Shown: positions 1 through 7,818 of the stretch, one piece after another
Position numbering within the stretch: the stretch's first letter is position 1
Layout of the letters: the number at the start of each line of letters is the position of its first letter
From: an uncultured Proteiniphilum sp.
Lineage (GTDB): Bacteria; Bacteroidota; Bacteroidia; Bacteroidales; Dysgonomonadaceae
Length of the DNA stretch: 25,202 bases
Assembly: GCF_937873925.1 (NCBI RefSeq)
Contig: NZ_CALNAT010000157.1
Location: forward strand, 1-25,202
Reading direction: 5' to 3'
The notes under the pieces: model-generated
The model's database searches: none
What the model saw: only the letters and a program-made list of their open reading frames with translations
Told to the model about the DNA's origin: nothing
Position numbers and translations under genes: made by a program

Positions 1-541
1 CAAAGATAAAGAATAAATTATCATTTATCCGCTTGTTGAGGGCGATTTTGTCGTCGAGAGAGGAGAGAATATTAGCAATAATTTTTTGTTCATGAAGTGA
101 TGGAAAATAGATATAGTAGTTCTCTAACACGTTCAATTGAACACGTTGTCGTCCAGAGCTACCAACCATAGATTTTATAGCTATTTGTCTTAGTTCAGGT
201 GATATAGCCAAATAATAGATAAACTTGGAATCAGAATATCCTTTCTTCTCCCTAAGAACGATATATTCAGTAGAACCAAAAGCCGTTTCATCATCATTTA
301 AACACGAAATATACGCCGTTTTACCATTTTCCAGACATGGAGTAATTCTTGCCATAATAGTATCCCCGTTTCTGAATTTTGCTCCTCCAGAATAAAAGTC
401 GTATTCAAAATCGTATATATCCCTACTATATGGAATAATCTTATCCATAGAGATTTTACGATACTTGGTTTCTTTAAGCATCTTTTCAGTAGGATTGAAT
501 AGTACCATATCTTCTAGTTTTACTTTTTTCCACGCTTCCAT
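1..541 (-). CDS. hsdS: Type I restriction specificity subunit HsdS, N-terminal part (runs off left edge)
   Basis: This frame opens at ATG 541 and stays open to base 1, so the 3' end is outside the window. About 180 residues are visible. It begins MEAWKKVKLED, which is typical of an HsdS first target-recognition domain. It continues with a GDTIMARITP-like strand and a GSSGRQRVQ loop near residues 132-140, and then the central helix EQKIIANILSSLDDKIALNK. HsdS gives the HsdM/HsdR complex its DNA sequence specificity. The gene starts 10 bp after the stop of the upstream half-hsdS, so both are probably co-transcribed. The 16-bp sequence encoding INDNL is shared with that half gene. After it the reading becomes FFIF instead of the expected E..M...LF helix, which suggests that this copy is truncated or recombined at the repeat. 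Certain as HsdS; completeness unknown. Confidence 0.88.
   Translation of the reverse strand, partial: MEAWKKVKLEDMVLFNPTEKMLKETKYRKISMDKIIPYSRDIYDFEYDFYSGGAKFRNGDTIMARITPCLENGKTAYISCLNDDETAFGSTEYIVLREKKGYSDSKFIYYLAISPELRQIAIKSMVGSSGRQRVQLNVLENYYIYFPSLHEQKIIANILSSLDDKIALNKRINDNLFFIF
14..35. repeat. hsdS recombination-type repeat, copy 1
   Basis: The core TAAATTATCATTTATC (14-29) recurs identically at 1194-1209, and the match continues as GCTTG after a one-base difference. On the minus strand it encodes INDNL, the start of the central HsdS helix. Homologous or site-specific exchange is known to shuffle recognition domains at this position in phase-variable Bacteroidota type I loci. The copies here are direct, not inverted. 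Confidence 0.6.
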
Positions 542-551
542 AAATGAGAAT

Positions 552-1265
552 TTAGCGGTGTAAATCGTTAATTTTTAATTCGCCCGACATCAATTTCGGC
601 AAAAGAGAATCTCGCAATGCTGATAATTTTCGATTTTCAACCCTAATAGATATACAAGAATTTAAAACTGGAGTAAATAATTTATCTAATTTCTGCATCA
701 TTTTGTTATCTAGAATTAATACATCGGATTTCTCTAAGTCAGAACGTTTAATATGTCCCATTGTAACAGCTTTATCTTTTGCTATTCGAATAAATTTATC
801 TAAATGTCTAAGAGTCCACAAATATGCAAACCATAGAGGATATTTATCGCTTGTTACTTTAAATAAATGCTGATTTAAGCCACATTTACCACCGCTCCAA
901 ATATCGACCAAAAGAGTTCCCGACCAAGAAAAAATCACATCTCCGTCATCTACAAGATAATCAGACTTGATTGTGGAAGAACATATATCGCTTGAACTAT
1001 CACAAAATCCTTGTCCAAGTTCCTTTATTTTTAAAACAGGTATTCCTTTTTCATTTTCTTTTGGGCGAAATTTTTGCATAGCTAATCCATTTGTAAAACT
1101 TGCGATTTCCGTCAATGATACTATCTTGTATTTATTTGATTTACAGTGTATTTTATTGAAATGAAAATCAAATAAAGTACGCATCGAAATTTCTAAATTA
1201 TCATTTATCGCTTGATTTTCAGAAAAATGAATGGAATATTTATATGTTGAGTTACAAGTCCACAT
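552..1265 (-). CDS. hsdS: Half HsdS: single target-recognition domain with C-terminal conserved region
   Basis: This 237-aa protein is about half the usual 400-450 aa of HsdS. The first 18 or so residues (MWTCNSTYKYSIHF...) do not look like HsdS. From AINDNLEISMRTLF onward it matches the central conserved helix. A single target-recognition domain follows (KIVSLTEIASFTNG..., residues about 46-190) and then the closing helix SALRDSLLPKLMSGELKI. It therefore lacks the first recognition domain. The start lies 2 bp after the recombinase stop, so translation is probably coupled. It may be a silent cassette donating its recognition domain by recombination at the repeat near 1194-1214, or a functional half-subunit that pairs as a dimer. 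The sequence alone does not decide between these. Confidence 0.85.
   Translation of the reverse strand: MWTCNSTYKYSIHFSENQAINDNLEISMRTLFDFHFNKIHCKSNKYKIVSLTEIASFTNGLAMQKFRPKENEKGIPVLKIKELGQGFCDSSSDICSSTIKSDYLVDDGDVIFSWSGTLLVDIWSGGKCGLNQHLFKVTSDKYPLWFAYLWTLRHLDKFIRIAKDKAVTMGHIKRSDLEKSDVLILDNKMMQKLDKLFTPVLNSCISIRVENRKLSALRDSLLPKLMSGELKINDLHR
1194..1214. repeat. hsdS recombination-type repeat, copy 2
   Basis: This is the second copy of the 16-bp core at 14-29. It lies in the half-hsdS at the point where unrelated leader residues end and HsdS-like sequence begins. That position is what a crossover scar would predict. It lies just downstream of a tyrosine recombinase gene, which is a candidate for catalysing the exchange. 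Confidence 0.6.
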
Positions 1266-1267
1266 AA

Positions 1268-2260
1268 TCAGCTGATAAATTTACGGTGCGACAATTTTAC
1301 ATTGGTCTGATTAACCATGGCATAGTGCATGGTGGTGTCTATCTTGACATGCCCTAATAATCGTTGAACTTGTTCTACAGGCATTCCTTTATCAATTGCC
1401 ATTGTAGCCAACGTTCGACGGAATTTATGAGGATGCACTCTGTTGATCTTAAGCTTCCTACCAATATTCCGGAGACGCATTTCTACACCGGAAATTTGCA
1501 ATCGACTGTAAGGTTTAGCCAATGAAACAAACAGAGCCGGATTTTTGTCTTTCCGTGATTTGAGATATTGTTGTAAATGGATTTTTGTACGAGCATTGAA
1601 GTAAACCACTCGCTCCTTATTTCCTTTACCGAAAACGACACACTCCCGCTCCTGAAAATTAATATCGTTTCTGTTTAATTTAACAAGTTCGCCGACACGT
1701 ATTCCTGTAGAGGACAATAGATCGATGATGGCCAAATCACGAATATGCTTACAATTATCGCGAAGCATCTCTAATGATTCATCGCTTAGCACTTCTTTAA
1801 CCTGCGTCCCGGTTTTTACTTTGTGAATACGTCTGACAGGACTTTTCAGAATATAATCTTCTTCTTCCAACCACGCAAAAAAGGAAGAAAAGATACGACG
1901 TATATTGTCTATTGTGACTTTACTGGATTTGCGTTTACTTTGAAATACCGCTAAATAAGCCCGAATATCTTCTGTTGTATAATCGGCTACATTTTTAGGC
2001 ATCCCGTTAAATAAATGGCGAATAGTTGATTCATAGTACTTAATCGTTTTTAGAGAGCAACCTTCGACTTGTTTCGCTGATAAGAAAATTTCAAGCAGTC
2101 TGGCATTTGACGCAAAATCTTCATGCACAGTTTCTCCATCCACCATTACTTCATATTTGCTAAGTATCTGTAATAATGAAGTGCTGAGTTGTGCAGTTTG
2201 CTCAAATGTTAAAACTCCAGACATCGCATTTTCAATTTCGTTGATCAGTTTTTCTTTCAT
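1268..2260 (-). CDS. Tyrosine recombinase/integrase, probable hsdS shuffling enzyme
   Basis: 330 aa. It has an N-terminal SAM-like core-binding domain (about 55-135) and a C-terminal catalytic domain (about 150-320). The tyrosine-recombinase residues are all visible: R188 in GIRVGEL, K215 in GKGNKER, H278 and R281 in HPHKFRR, H304 in LLGHVKIDTT, and nucleophile Y313 in MHYA. It lies between hsdM and the hsdS pieces in the same direction, 54 bp after hsdM and 2 bp before the half-hsdS. In Bacteroidota this position is typical of enzymes that invert or exchange hsdS segments to change methylation specificity. A general XerC/D role is unlikely given its location. Complete and apparently active. 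Confidence 0.9.
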   Translation of the reverse strand: MKEKLINEIENAMSGVLTFEQTAQLSTSLLQILSKYEVMVDGETVHEDFASNARLLEIFLSAKQVEGCSLKTIKYYESTIRHLFNGMPKNVADYTTEDIRAYLAVFQSKRKSSKVTIDNIRRIFSSFFAWLEEEDYILKSPVRRIHKVKTGTQVKEVLSDESLEMLRDNCKHIRDLAIIDLLSSTGIRVGELVKLNRNDINFQERECVVFGKGNKERVVYFNARTKIHLQQYLKSRKDKNPALFVSLAKPYSRLQISGVEMRLRNIGRKLKINRVHPHKFRRTLATMAIDKGMPVEQVQRLLGHVKIDTTMHYAMVNQTNVKLSHRKFIS

Positions 2261-2314
2261 ATTTCTTCAATTTTAGAGTGATTATTTAAAACCGAAGAAA
2301 TCAAGAATCTTTTA

Positions 2315-3841
2315 TTATATAGTGAACCCAATACTCTTCAGTTGTTTTCGAATTTCATCTTCCAGTTCATGGGATTTTCCAAAGAGTTCGGATAATTCAC
2401 TGGTAAGCCGTGTCATCTTTTCCTCGAATGGCTCTCCGTCATCTTCCGTGTCGGCAATCCCGACATAACGCCCGGGAGTAAGGATATAATCCTGCTTTGC
2501 AACATCATCCAAAGTGACAACGGCACAATATCCCTTTTCATTTTCCAATGTACCTTCATCAAAGGAAGTGAATGTATCAGCTATTTTTTGAATATTTCCT
2601 TTTTCTCCATTTTCTTTTTCATCAAAGTCGGAAAGTTCCCGGAGTTTACGGGTTACCATTGTCCCCATATTGCGGGCATCAACAAAAAGAATTTTTCCTT
2701 TCTGTTTTTTCTGACGATTCAAAAACCATAATGAAACCGGGATACCTGTCGTATAAAATAATTGAGATGGTAAGGCTACAATTCCTTCAATCAGGTCAGC
2801 TTTAATTATATTTTCACGAATTGTTCCCTCACCTCCAGTCTGCGAGGATAAAGAACCATTTGCCAATACCATTCCCATTTTACCTCTAGGCGATAAATGG
2901 TGAATCATATGTTGCATCCAGGCGAAGTTGGCGTTACCTGCGGGCGGTATTCCAAATTTCCAACGAACATCGTCTTGAAGTTTGTCTGCACCCCAGTCAC
3001 TAAGGTTAAATGGCGGATTAGCCATTATGAAATCTGCTTTCAATGTTGGATGTTGATCATCAAAAAAAGTATCCGCATTAAATTTACCCAAATCGGCTTC
3101 AATTCCATGAATGGCTAAATTCATATGGGCCATCTTCCATGTAGTAGGGTTACTGTCTTGCCCAAAAACAGAAATATCATTTATATTCCCTTGATGATTC
3201 CTAATAAATTTCACTGACTGGACAAACATACCTCCCGAACCACATGCAGGATCATATACACGACCATTATAAGGTTTGAGAACTTCAACTAATGTTTGAA
3301 CAATAGTAGGTGGAGTAAAGAACTCTCCAGCAAGTTTCCCTTCTGCTTCTGCAAATTTCGACAAACAATATTCATACGTCCGCCCCAATATATCTTTATT
3401 CCCATGCTCTTTCATTTGGATATTGGTGAATAAATCAACCACATTACCTAACCTTCTTTTATCCAATTCCGGACGAGCAAAGTTTTTGGGGAGTATTCCT
3501 TTCAGCCTGTTATTTTCTTTTTCAATTAAACGCATGGCGTTGTCAATTACAGTGCCTATTTCAGGAGTGTGGGCAGCTTCCGAAATTACACTCCACCTAG
3601 CTTCTGGGGGTACAAAGAAAATATTATACGACGTATATTCATCTTTATCTTCTTCAAAGTCGTCGCCTTCTTCTATTAATTCCTGATATCTTGCCTCAAA
3701 ACGGTCTGAAATATATTTTAAGAATATTAACCCAAGTACAACTGATTTATATTCGGAAGCATCCAGATTACCTCTTAATAAATCTGCCGCTTTCCAGATC
3801 TCTTTCTCAAAGCCAATTTCTGCGGTATTGTTTTTCGCCAT
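2315..3841 (-). CDS. hsdM: Type I restriction-modification DNA methyltransferase subunit HsdM
   Basis: 508 aa, the normal length. The N-terminal helical HsdM domain spans about residues 10-145 (GFEKEIWKAADLLRG, LGLIFLKYISDRFE). The N6-adenine methyltransferase domain follows, with the SAM-binding motif DPACGSGG at 197-204 and the catalytic NPPF at 275-278. It methylates adenine in the sequence chosen by HsdS, protecting host DNA. It is the first gene of a leftward operon with the recombinase and hsdS pieces. No hsdR is visible; it may lie beyond the left edge. The start is the ATG at 3841, giving MAKNNTAEIGFEKE. No frameshift or missing motif is apparent. Confidence 0.95.
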   Translation of the reverse strand: MAKNNTAEIGFEKEIWKAADLLRGNLDASEYKSVVLGLIFLKYISDRFEARYQELIEEGDDFEEDKDEYTSYNIFFVPPEARWSVISEAAHTPEIGTVIDNAMRLIEKENNRLKGILPKNFARPELDKRRLGNVVDLFTNIQMKEHGNKDILGRTYEYCLSKFAEAEGKLAGEFFTPPTIVQTLVEVLKPYNGRVYDPACGSGGMFVQSVKFIRNHQGNINDISVFGQDSNPTTWKMAHMNLAIHGIEADLGKFNADTFFDDQHPTLKADFIMANPPFNLSDWGADKLQDDVRWKFGIPPAGNANFAWMQHMIHHLSPRGKMGMVLANGSLSSQTGGEGTIRENIIKADLIEGIVALPSQLFYTTGIPVSLWFLNRQKKQKGKILFVDARNMGTMVTRKLRELSDFDEKENGEKGNIQKIADTFTSFDEGTLENEKGYCAVVTLDDVAKQDYILTPGRYVGIADTEDDGEPFEEKMTRLTSELSELFGKSHELEDEIRKQLKSIGFTI

Positions 3842-4051
3842 AACATTTTAATTATAATCTAATTAAATTATTTTTATTCTTCATTATTGAGAATTAAATC
3901 TTTTATATTCACCTACAGTATCTCCGTAATTTGATATAAAGTTTCCAATGGGAGCCAGATTCGATTATGAGCATTGCTGTTATACAATCTTAAAACTCTT
4001 GCCGAACTTCTCCACAAGCTAAGTTTGTTAATCCCCACATACGGGTTCCTA

Positions 4052-4059
4052 CAAAGATA
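4052..4059 (-). promoter_or_regulatory. Candidate Bacteroidota -7 box for the hsdM operon
   Basis: Read on the minus strand this is TATCTTTG, a perfect match to the TAnnTTTG element, about 210 nt before the hsdM start. The TTTG at about 4075-4078 lies closer than the usual 19-21 bp spacing for a -33 box, so the upstream element is weak. Confidence 0.4.
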
Positions 4060-4244
4060 GTAAATCAATCCGTCCAAAGTTAGAAGTCAACTTTATTTTC
4101 TTTGATTATGTCAGTCAGTGTTCCAGAAATGGGACAATTTACTCTGTGGAAGCTTTCCATAACTCAGGAGACTCGATGAGAAGAAAAAACGATAATTTTG
4201 TCCTTGCCTTTTTGATTTATCAAAAAAGGAAGACCTTCGGAGTG

Positions 4245-4264
4245 CCCTCCGGGAGAACGGAGGG
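4245..4264. repeat. 7-bp GC-rich hairpin
   Basis: CCCTCCG (4245-4251) pairs with CGGAGGG (4258-4264) around a 6-nt loop. No T-run follows directly on either strand, so it is not a clean intrinsic terminator, although it lies between two operons of the same direction. A second weak hairpin (TTTTTGAT with ATCAAAAA) is at 4209-4226. Confidence 0.5.
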
Positions 4265-4300
4265 GTCAACATCTCGGACAGGGGGTCAGCATCACCGGAA
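4262..4300. mobile_element. Possible IS21-family end remnant
   Basis: Two spaced copies of a motif, GGGGTCAACATC at 4262-4273 and GGGGTCAGCATC at 4282-4293, lie in a short GC-rich patch followed by ACCGGAA. IS21-type elements carry tandem terminal repeats of about 20 bp, and I associate this motif with such ends in Bacteroidota. That association is from memory. No istA or istB sequence is present, so at most this is a solo end or scar. Confidence 0.3.
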
Positions 4301-4445
4301 TATGCAAAGAGTACATTTTTCAACACTTTTGATAAAACTAATATTCTTTATTTCCACCTATTATTTTAAAAATATGCTCCATAAAAATCTATTTCGGATA
4401 ATTTGATATGGACGAACATCTTAAAATAATATCATCTTGCTTTTG

Positions 4446-5492
4446 TCATTTTATTTTTTCATCATCAAAGTAAATCTTATAGTAATGTTTGTTTTTAGAA
4501 CTATCAAAACCTTGTTCAATCAGAGGAAATTTTTTGTTTATAATAATTCTAACGCTATCATCAAGCATGATAACTTTGTTCATAGACTTATGTACTTTTT
4601 TTAATGCATCAGTTGATGTATTAAACTCTTCATACATTCTTATACCAGTATTTAGTTGATAGGCGTCTCTGAATTCATCAAATTTCTTTTTAAGAGATAT
4701 ATCGTTTAGTACAGTATTTTTAAAATCATGAATAGATAACGTGGCGTTTGCTGCAATATATGATTCTGTTTCATGCAGTTTTTCTATGCGTTCAGTATTG
4801 GTTAGAGAATTTTCAATTTCTTTTGTGTTCAAAATAAACTCCTTGCACATTTTCGAAAATTCTTCCGTCTGAAAATAAGCATCTTCAAATCGCTTAACAT
4901 GCAGAAAACTATTGATCCAGTAATGAGCATCGTTGTTTTTTGAATTGTTCGCAACTAAAACCGTGTAACCATTTTCCTCATTATGATTCAGGATAAGACA
5001 ACCCTTGTCTACCTTTTTTAAAGAAATTCCTTTTATAGAACTAATGTTGAAAGAATTTGCCGTATTTTTAACTGTAAGAAATGTTGATTTTTCTTCTGTT
5101 TTCAATAGAGCTAATGCATTGATTTTTTGGTTTTTCCATAGGATATTTTCCAAAGATACAAGATAGAAATCTCCTTTTTTTATTGAAGTATGCGTAGATC
5201 GTTCATATAGAATTCTTGCTAAGTCAATTGATTTTTGATAAAACTGTGCTTGATTATTGAATATACTCTTAATAGTCTCTTTAACGAGATTGGATGATAA
5301 TGCTTCTTCTATTGTGAAGTGATATATTTCATTATCATAAAATGAATTTGATATTAATTTTAACAGGTCTTGTTCTATTTTCTCATGTGAGATCAGTTCT
5401 TCCGAAAATTTTATACCTTCTCCTATTGAGAAATTTCCTACCTGATGCATTACCAAGCTACTGATTGATATATTAGCTAGATCCATATTCAT
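4446..5492 (-). CDS. NA37/NdpA-like nucleoid-associated protein
   Basis: 348 aa. The N-terminus (ANISISSLVMHQVGN, then an EGI.FSEE stretch) and the later ALALLKTEEKSTFL and GCLILNH segments resemble the NA37 family (YejK/NdpA), whose members bind the nucleoid. The start codon overlaps the ATPase stop by 1 bp (TAATG), so it is translationally coupled and belongs to the same unit. The two or three core genes upstream form an ABC-3C system. The family's standard three parts do not include NA37, so this is an accessory component that may bring the complex to DNA or sense DNA-bound targets. That role is inference. No catalytic motif is visible. It is the last gene of the operon. Moderately sure of the family, sure of the gene. 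Confidence 0.75.
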   Translation of the reverse strand: MNMDLANISISSLVMHQVGNFSIGEGIKFSEELISHEKIEQDLLKLISNSFYDNEIYHFTIEEALSSNLVKETIKSIFNNQAQFYQKSIDLARILYERSTHTSIKKGDFYLVSLENILWKNQKINALALLKTEEKSTFLTVKNTANSFNISSIKGISLKKVDKGCLILNHNEENGYTVLVANNSKNNDAHYWINSFLHVKRFEDAYFQTEEFSKMCKEFILNTKEIENSLTNTERIEKLHETESYIAANATLSIHDFKNTVLNDISLKKKFDEFRDAYQLNTGIRMYEEFNTSTDALKKVHKSMNKVIMLDDSVRIIINKKFPLIEQGFDSSKNKHYYKIYFDDEKIK

Positions 5493-7363
5493 TATAACCC
5501 AGTTACGTAATTTGGGATTAATCCTTCGTTATCAAAAAAAGTAGCGACTGTATTAAAATAATCCAGTTCGCTGTTTCCTTCCCAGAATGTAGGGTGGGTA
5601 TGTTCCAACATAAATATTTGGAAAGTTTTCTTTTCATTTTCTACTGTCCATTTTACAAAGTTATTCATTATGTAGAATACTTCATAAAGTTTATATTTGT
5701 CAGTATCATCTCTAGATGAATTATCGGTAAATAAATAGGGTTTACTAGGTTGGTCGATGAAAAGGAACGACGGAATAAGGCTGTTTGTATTGTTAATTAA
5801 ATTGAACCTATGGAAACCTAAAAAATAAGCTATATGCAGAAACATGTAATTTGATTGACTGCCTATCGTTGCCTCTGTGAAAATAGTTCCTGGTTCTTTT
5901 ATTTTTAAGATATATCTCTCTGGATCAAACTCTACAACATAATTATTAAATCTCCCCATTGTTGTAAATTGGTTGTATATATGCTGTATTTCTTTTTCAA
6001 GTTGATATTTGAGTTTGACAAGTGATTCTTCCATACTGGGGATTTTTGATATACGTTCCAATTCGGAAGCATACTGAAGCAATTGTCCTTCATCAGAAAA
6101 TGGTTCAGCTAAATCTTTTTTAGCGTATTCAAGATCACTTTTTATTTTTCCTACTAGTATAAATATGTCAGAAAATTTTGAATAGTCATTTTTTACATGG
6201 GACCTATTCTTTATCTCCGTCTCTATTTTTGTTAATTCAATATTTAGGTTTTTGATTTTTATATAAACATCATTGTCGGGTTTGGGAGGCATGTTAACAA
6301 CTGTTTTTATTTTGCTCAGTGATGTCTGGAGCGCATCTATAAAACGTACTGTTTCAATGGACTGAATTAATTCCTCTTTGTTTTCGTATAAGTATTCTAT
6401 TGGTTTAAGAGAATCTTTAGTCTTTTGTAGGTTTTGTATATATGTATCATATTCCTCAATGCATTTTTTATAGTTTTCAATTTCTTTTTTTATTCTCCAA
6501 CGTTCTTTTTGAAAAGCTTCCCTTTCTCTTATTATTTTTGAATTGTCAGCAAGCATTGTAAATCGATTTGATATATTATCTAAAACTTCTATAATATCTT
6601 CGTTCGACAGTTTGGTAATATCAGGAATAGTTGACTCTAAAAGACCTTTTTCAGATGCTTTTATATAGACGTTTTCAAGTTTTTTTCTATATTTTTCCTG
6701 TCTATCTTTAGCTGACTTTTTTTTCCTTTCCAATTTTTTTATCTCACTATTAAGGAATTCTATCCTTTTGCTGTTTTCAATATACATTGTATTGAGACCT
6801 AATGCAAAAGGTAATGATTCTTTCACGGTAATAGTATCGTGGAAATATGCCGGATCATAAAACTGCTCCTCTACAGTAATTATGTTTTCTGTAATAGTAC
6901 TATATGGAAGAAAACTTCTGAAACTAATTTTTGTTTTACTTTTGTTTTTCTGTTCGTTAAGTGTAACAAGTTCATCAGTAATTCCCCATTCATTATTTAA
7001 TAATTTTAGAAGAGGGATCAATTCTATATTTGGACTTGGCAGTTCGTTTGTGAAAGAACTCTCTTTTTTATAATAGAATTCGGGAGATACAATACCACTA
7101 GTTGGTGCTTTTCTGGCAATGGAGTGGTATGTTTCATTTAGAAAAAAACGTATTCCATACCATGAGATATTCTCATTTATAATGGTTTCAACAATTTTAG
7201 AATAAGATGCCAGTAGGCAATAATCTATGATGGATATGAAGCTACTCTTACCTTTTGTTGCCGTTCCTGTTATGACGTTTACTTTATTGGGTTCTAAATA
7301 GTAGCTTTTAGGCTCAAGACTTCCTTTAAACCATAATTTTATTTCTTCTATATAAAAGTTCAT
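5492..7363 (-). CDS. SMC/Rad50-like ABC ATPase of a three-component system (DUF3732-like)
   Basis: 623 aa. Walker A GTATKGKSS is at residues 33-41. A long coiled-coil-rich stretch, heavy in Lys and Glu, spans about 195-460. The signature-like GSQSNYMFLHIAYFLGFH begins at G501. Walker B with the D-loop region, SFLFIDQPSKPYL, has D537. This pattern (signature GSxSN..LH, then FIDQPS) is that of DUF3732 ATPases, the third component of ABC-3C conflict systems. It probably acts as the nucleotide-driven sensor or clamp on DNA that licenses the nuclease component. It overlaps the upstream gene by 4 bp (ATGA) and the downstream NA37 gene by 1 bp. All ATPase motifs are intact. Confidence 0.85.
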   Translation of the reverse strand: MNFYIEEIKLWFKGSLEPKSYYLEPNKVNVITGTATKGKSSFISIIDYCLLASYSKIVETIINENISWYGIRFFLNETYHSIARKAPTSGIVSPEFYYKKESSFTNELPSPNIELIPLLKLLNNEWGITDELVTLNEQKNKSKTKISFRSFLPYSTITENIITVEEQFYDPAYFHDTITVKESLPFALGLNTMYIENSKRIEFLNSEIKKLERKKKSAKDRQEKYRKKLENVYIKASEKGLLESTIPDITKLSNEDIIEVLDNISNRFTMLADNSKIIREREAFQKERWRIKKEIENYKKCIEEYDTYIQNLQKTKDSLKPIEYLYENKEELIQSIETVRFIDALQTSLSKIKTVVNMPPKPDNDVYIKIKNLNIELTKIETEIKNRSHVKNDYSKFSDIFILVGKIKSDLEYAKKDLAEPFSDEGQLLQYASELERISKIPSMEESLVKLKYQLEKEIQHIYNQFTTMGRFNNYVVEFDPERYILKIKEPGTIFTEATIGSQSNYMFLHIAYFLGFHRFNLINNTNSLIPSFLFIDQPSKPYLFTDNSSRDDTDKYKLYEVFYIMNNFVKWTVENEKKTFQIFMLEHTHPTFWEGNSELDYFNTVATFFDNEGLIPNYVTGL

Positions 7364-7818
7364 AATCTTATTCTAAAAAGTTCGTATAATTTTTCTGTTG
7401 GATATTTATTAGCCAAACTCATAAACAGTGGTATAGCTCTACAAATCTCACTGTATCTGCTTCCAAGGCTATTGGGATTAGGATAGGGGATATCTCTATT
7501 GAGATAAAACTTTTCTTTATTGAATGATGCAAACCCCAAATCTACAATGATTTTCAGGCTGTTTATTAAAATAGGTAACATTGCATAATAATAACCATTG
7601 TATTTCAGTAGATTTCCAGTTGTTCCTTTGAGGAATTGTTTCATGGTTTTGTAATTTGCTGAATTTAATGTGTCAATCGACAAATCATTTAGAAGAACAG
7701 AAACAATAACAGCAGCACGTGCCAAATCGATATCTGTTACTTCTCTTAATAGTCTGGTTATAACAAGAGAAACCAATGCTTCATTGTTATATATGTAAAA
7801 AAAACTATTCATACTCAT
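7360..7818 (-). CDS. ABC three-component system middle component
   Basis: 152 aa, small and mostly helical. It begins MSMNSFFYIYNNEALVSLVITRLL and later has a stretch LPILINSLKIIVDLGF. It has no catalytic motif. The assignment rests on size, general character and position. It lies between a nuclease-headed protein and a DUF3732-like ATPase, with 4-bp ATGA overlaps on both sides, as middle components of ABC-3C systems do. Such proteins are thought to bridge the effector and the ATPase. I would not have recognised it alone. Confidence 0.75.
   Translation of the reverse strand: MSMNSFFYIYNNEALVSLVITRLLREVTDIDLARAAVIVSVLLNDLSIDTLNSANYKTMKQFLKGTTGNLLKYNGYYYAMLPILINSLKIIVDLGFASFNKEKFYLNRDIPYPNPNSLGSRYSEICRAIPLFMSLANKYPTEKLYELFRIRL

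Larger units (their letters stand above)
3842..4445. other. 604-bp intergenic spacer between ABC-3C unit and hsdM
   Basis: No convincing gene. From the hsdM side it holds a leader of about 200 nt with a candidate promoter at 4052-4059, a hairpin at 4245-4264, and two imperfect tandem copies of a GGGGTCAnCATC motif (4262-4293) that resemble IS21-type ends. The patch 4228-4300 is much richer in G+C than its AT-rich surroundings, so it probably came from elsewhere. The short open frames here have no recognisable domains. Confidence 0.6.

Noticed and set aside
2261..2301. 8-bp inverted repeat (ATTTCTTC with GAAGAAAT) between hsdM and the recombinase
   Set aside because: Short arms, 25-nt loop, AT-rich; no matching copy near hsdS to suggest a recombination site.
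4111..4406. Overlapping open frames of 71 and 86 codons on both strands in the spacer
   Set aside because: No domain or start context; they run through the hairpin and repeat patch and look like chance frames.
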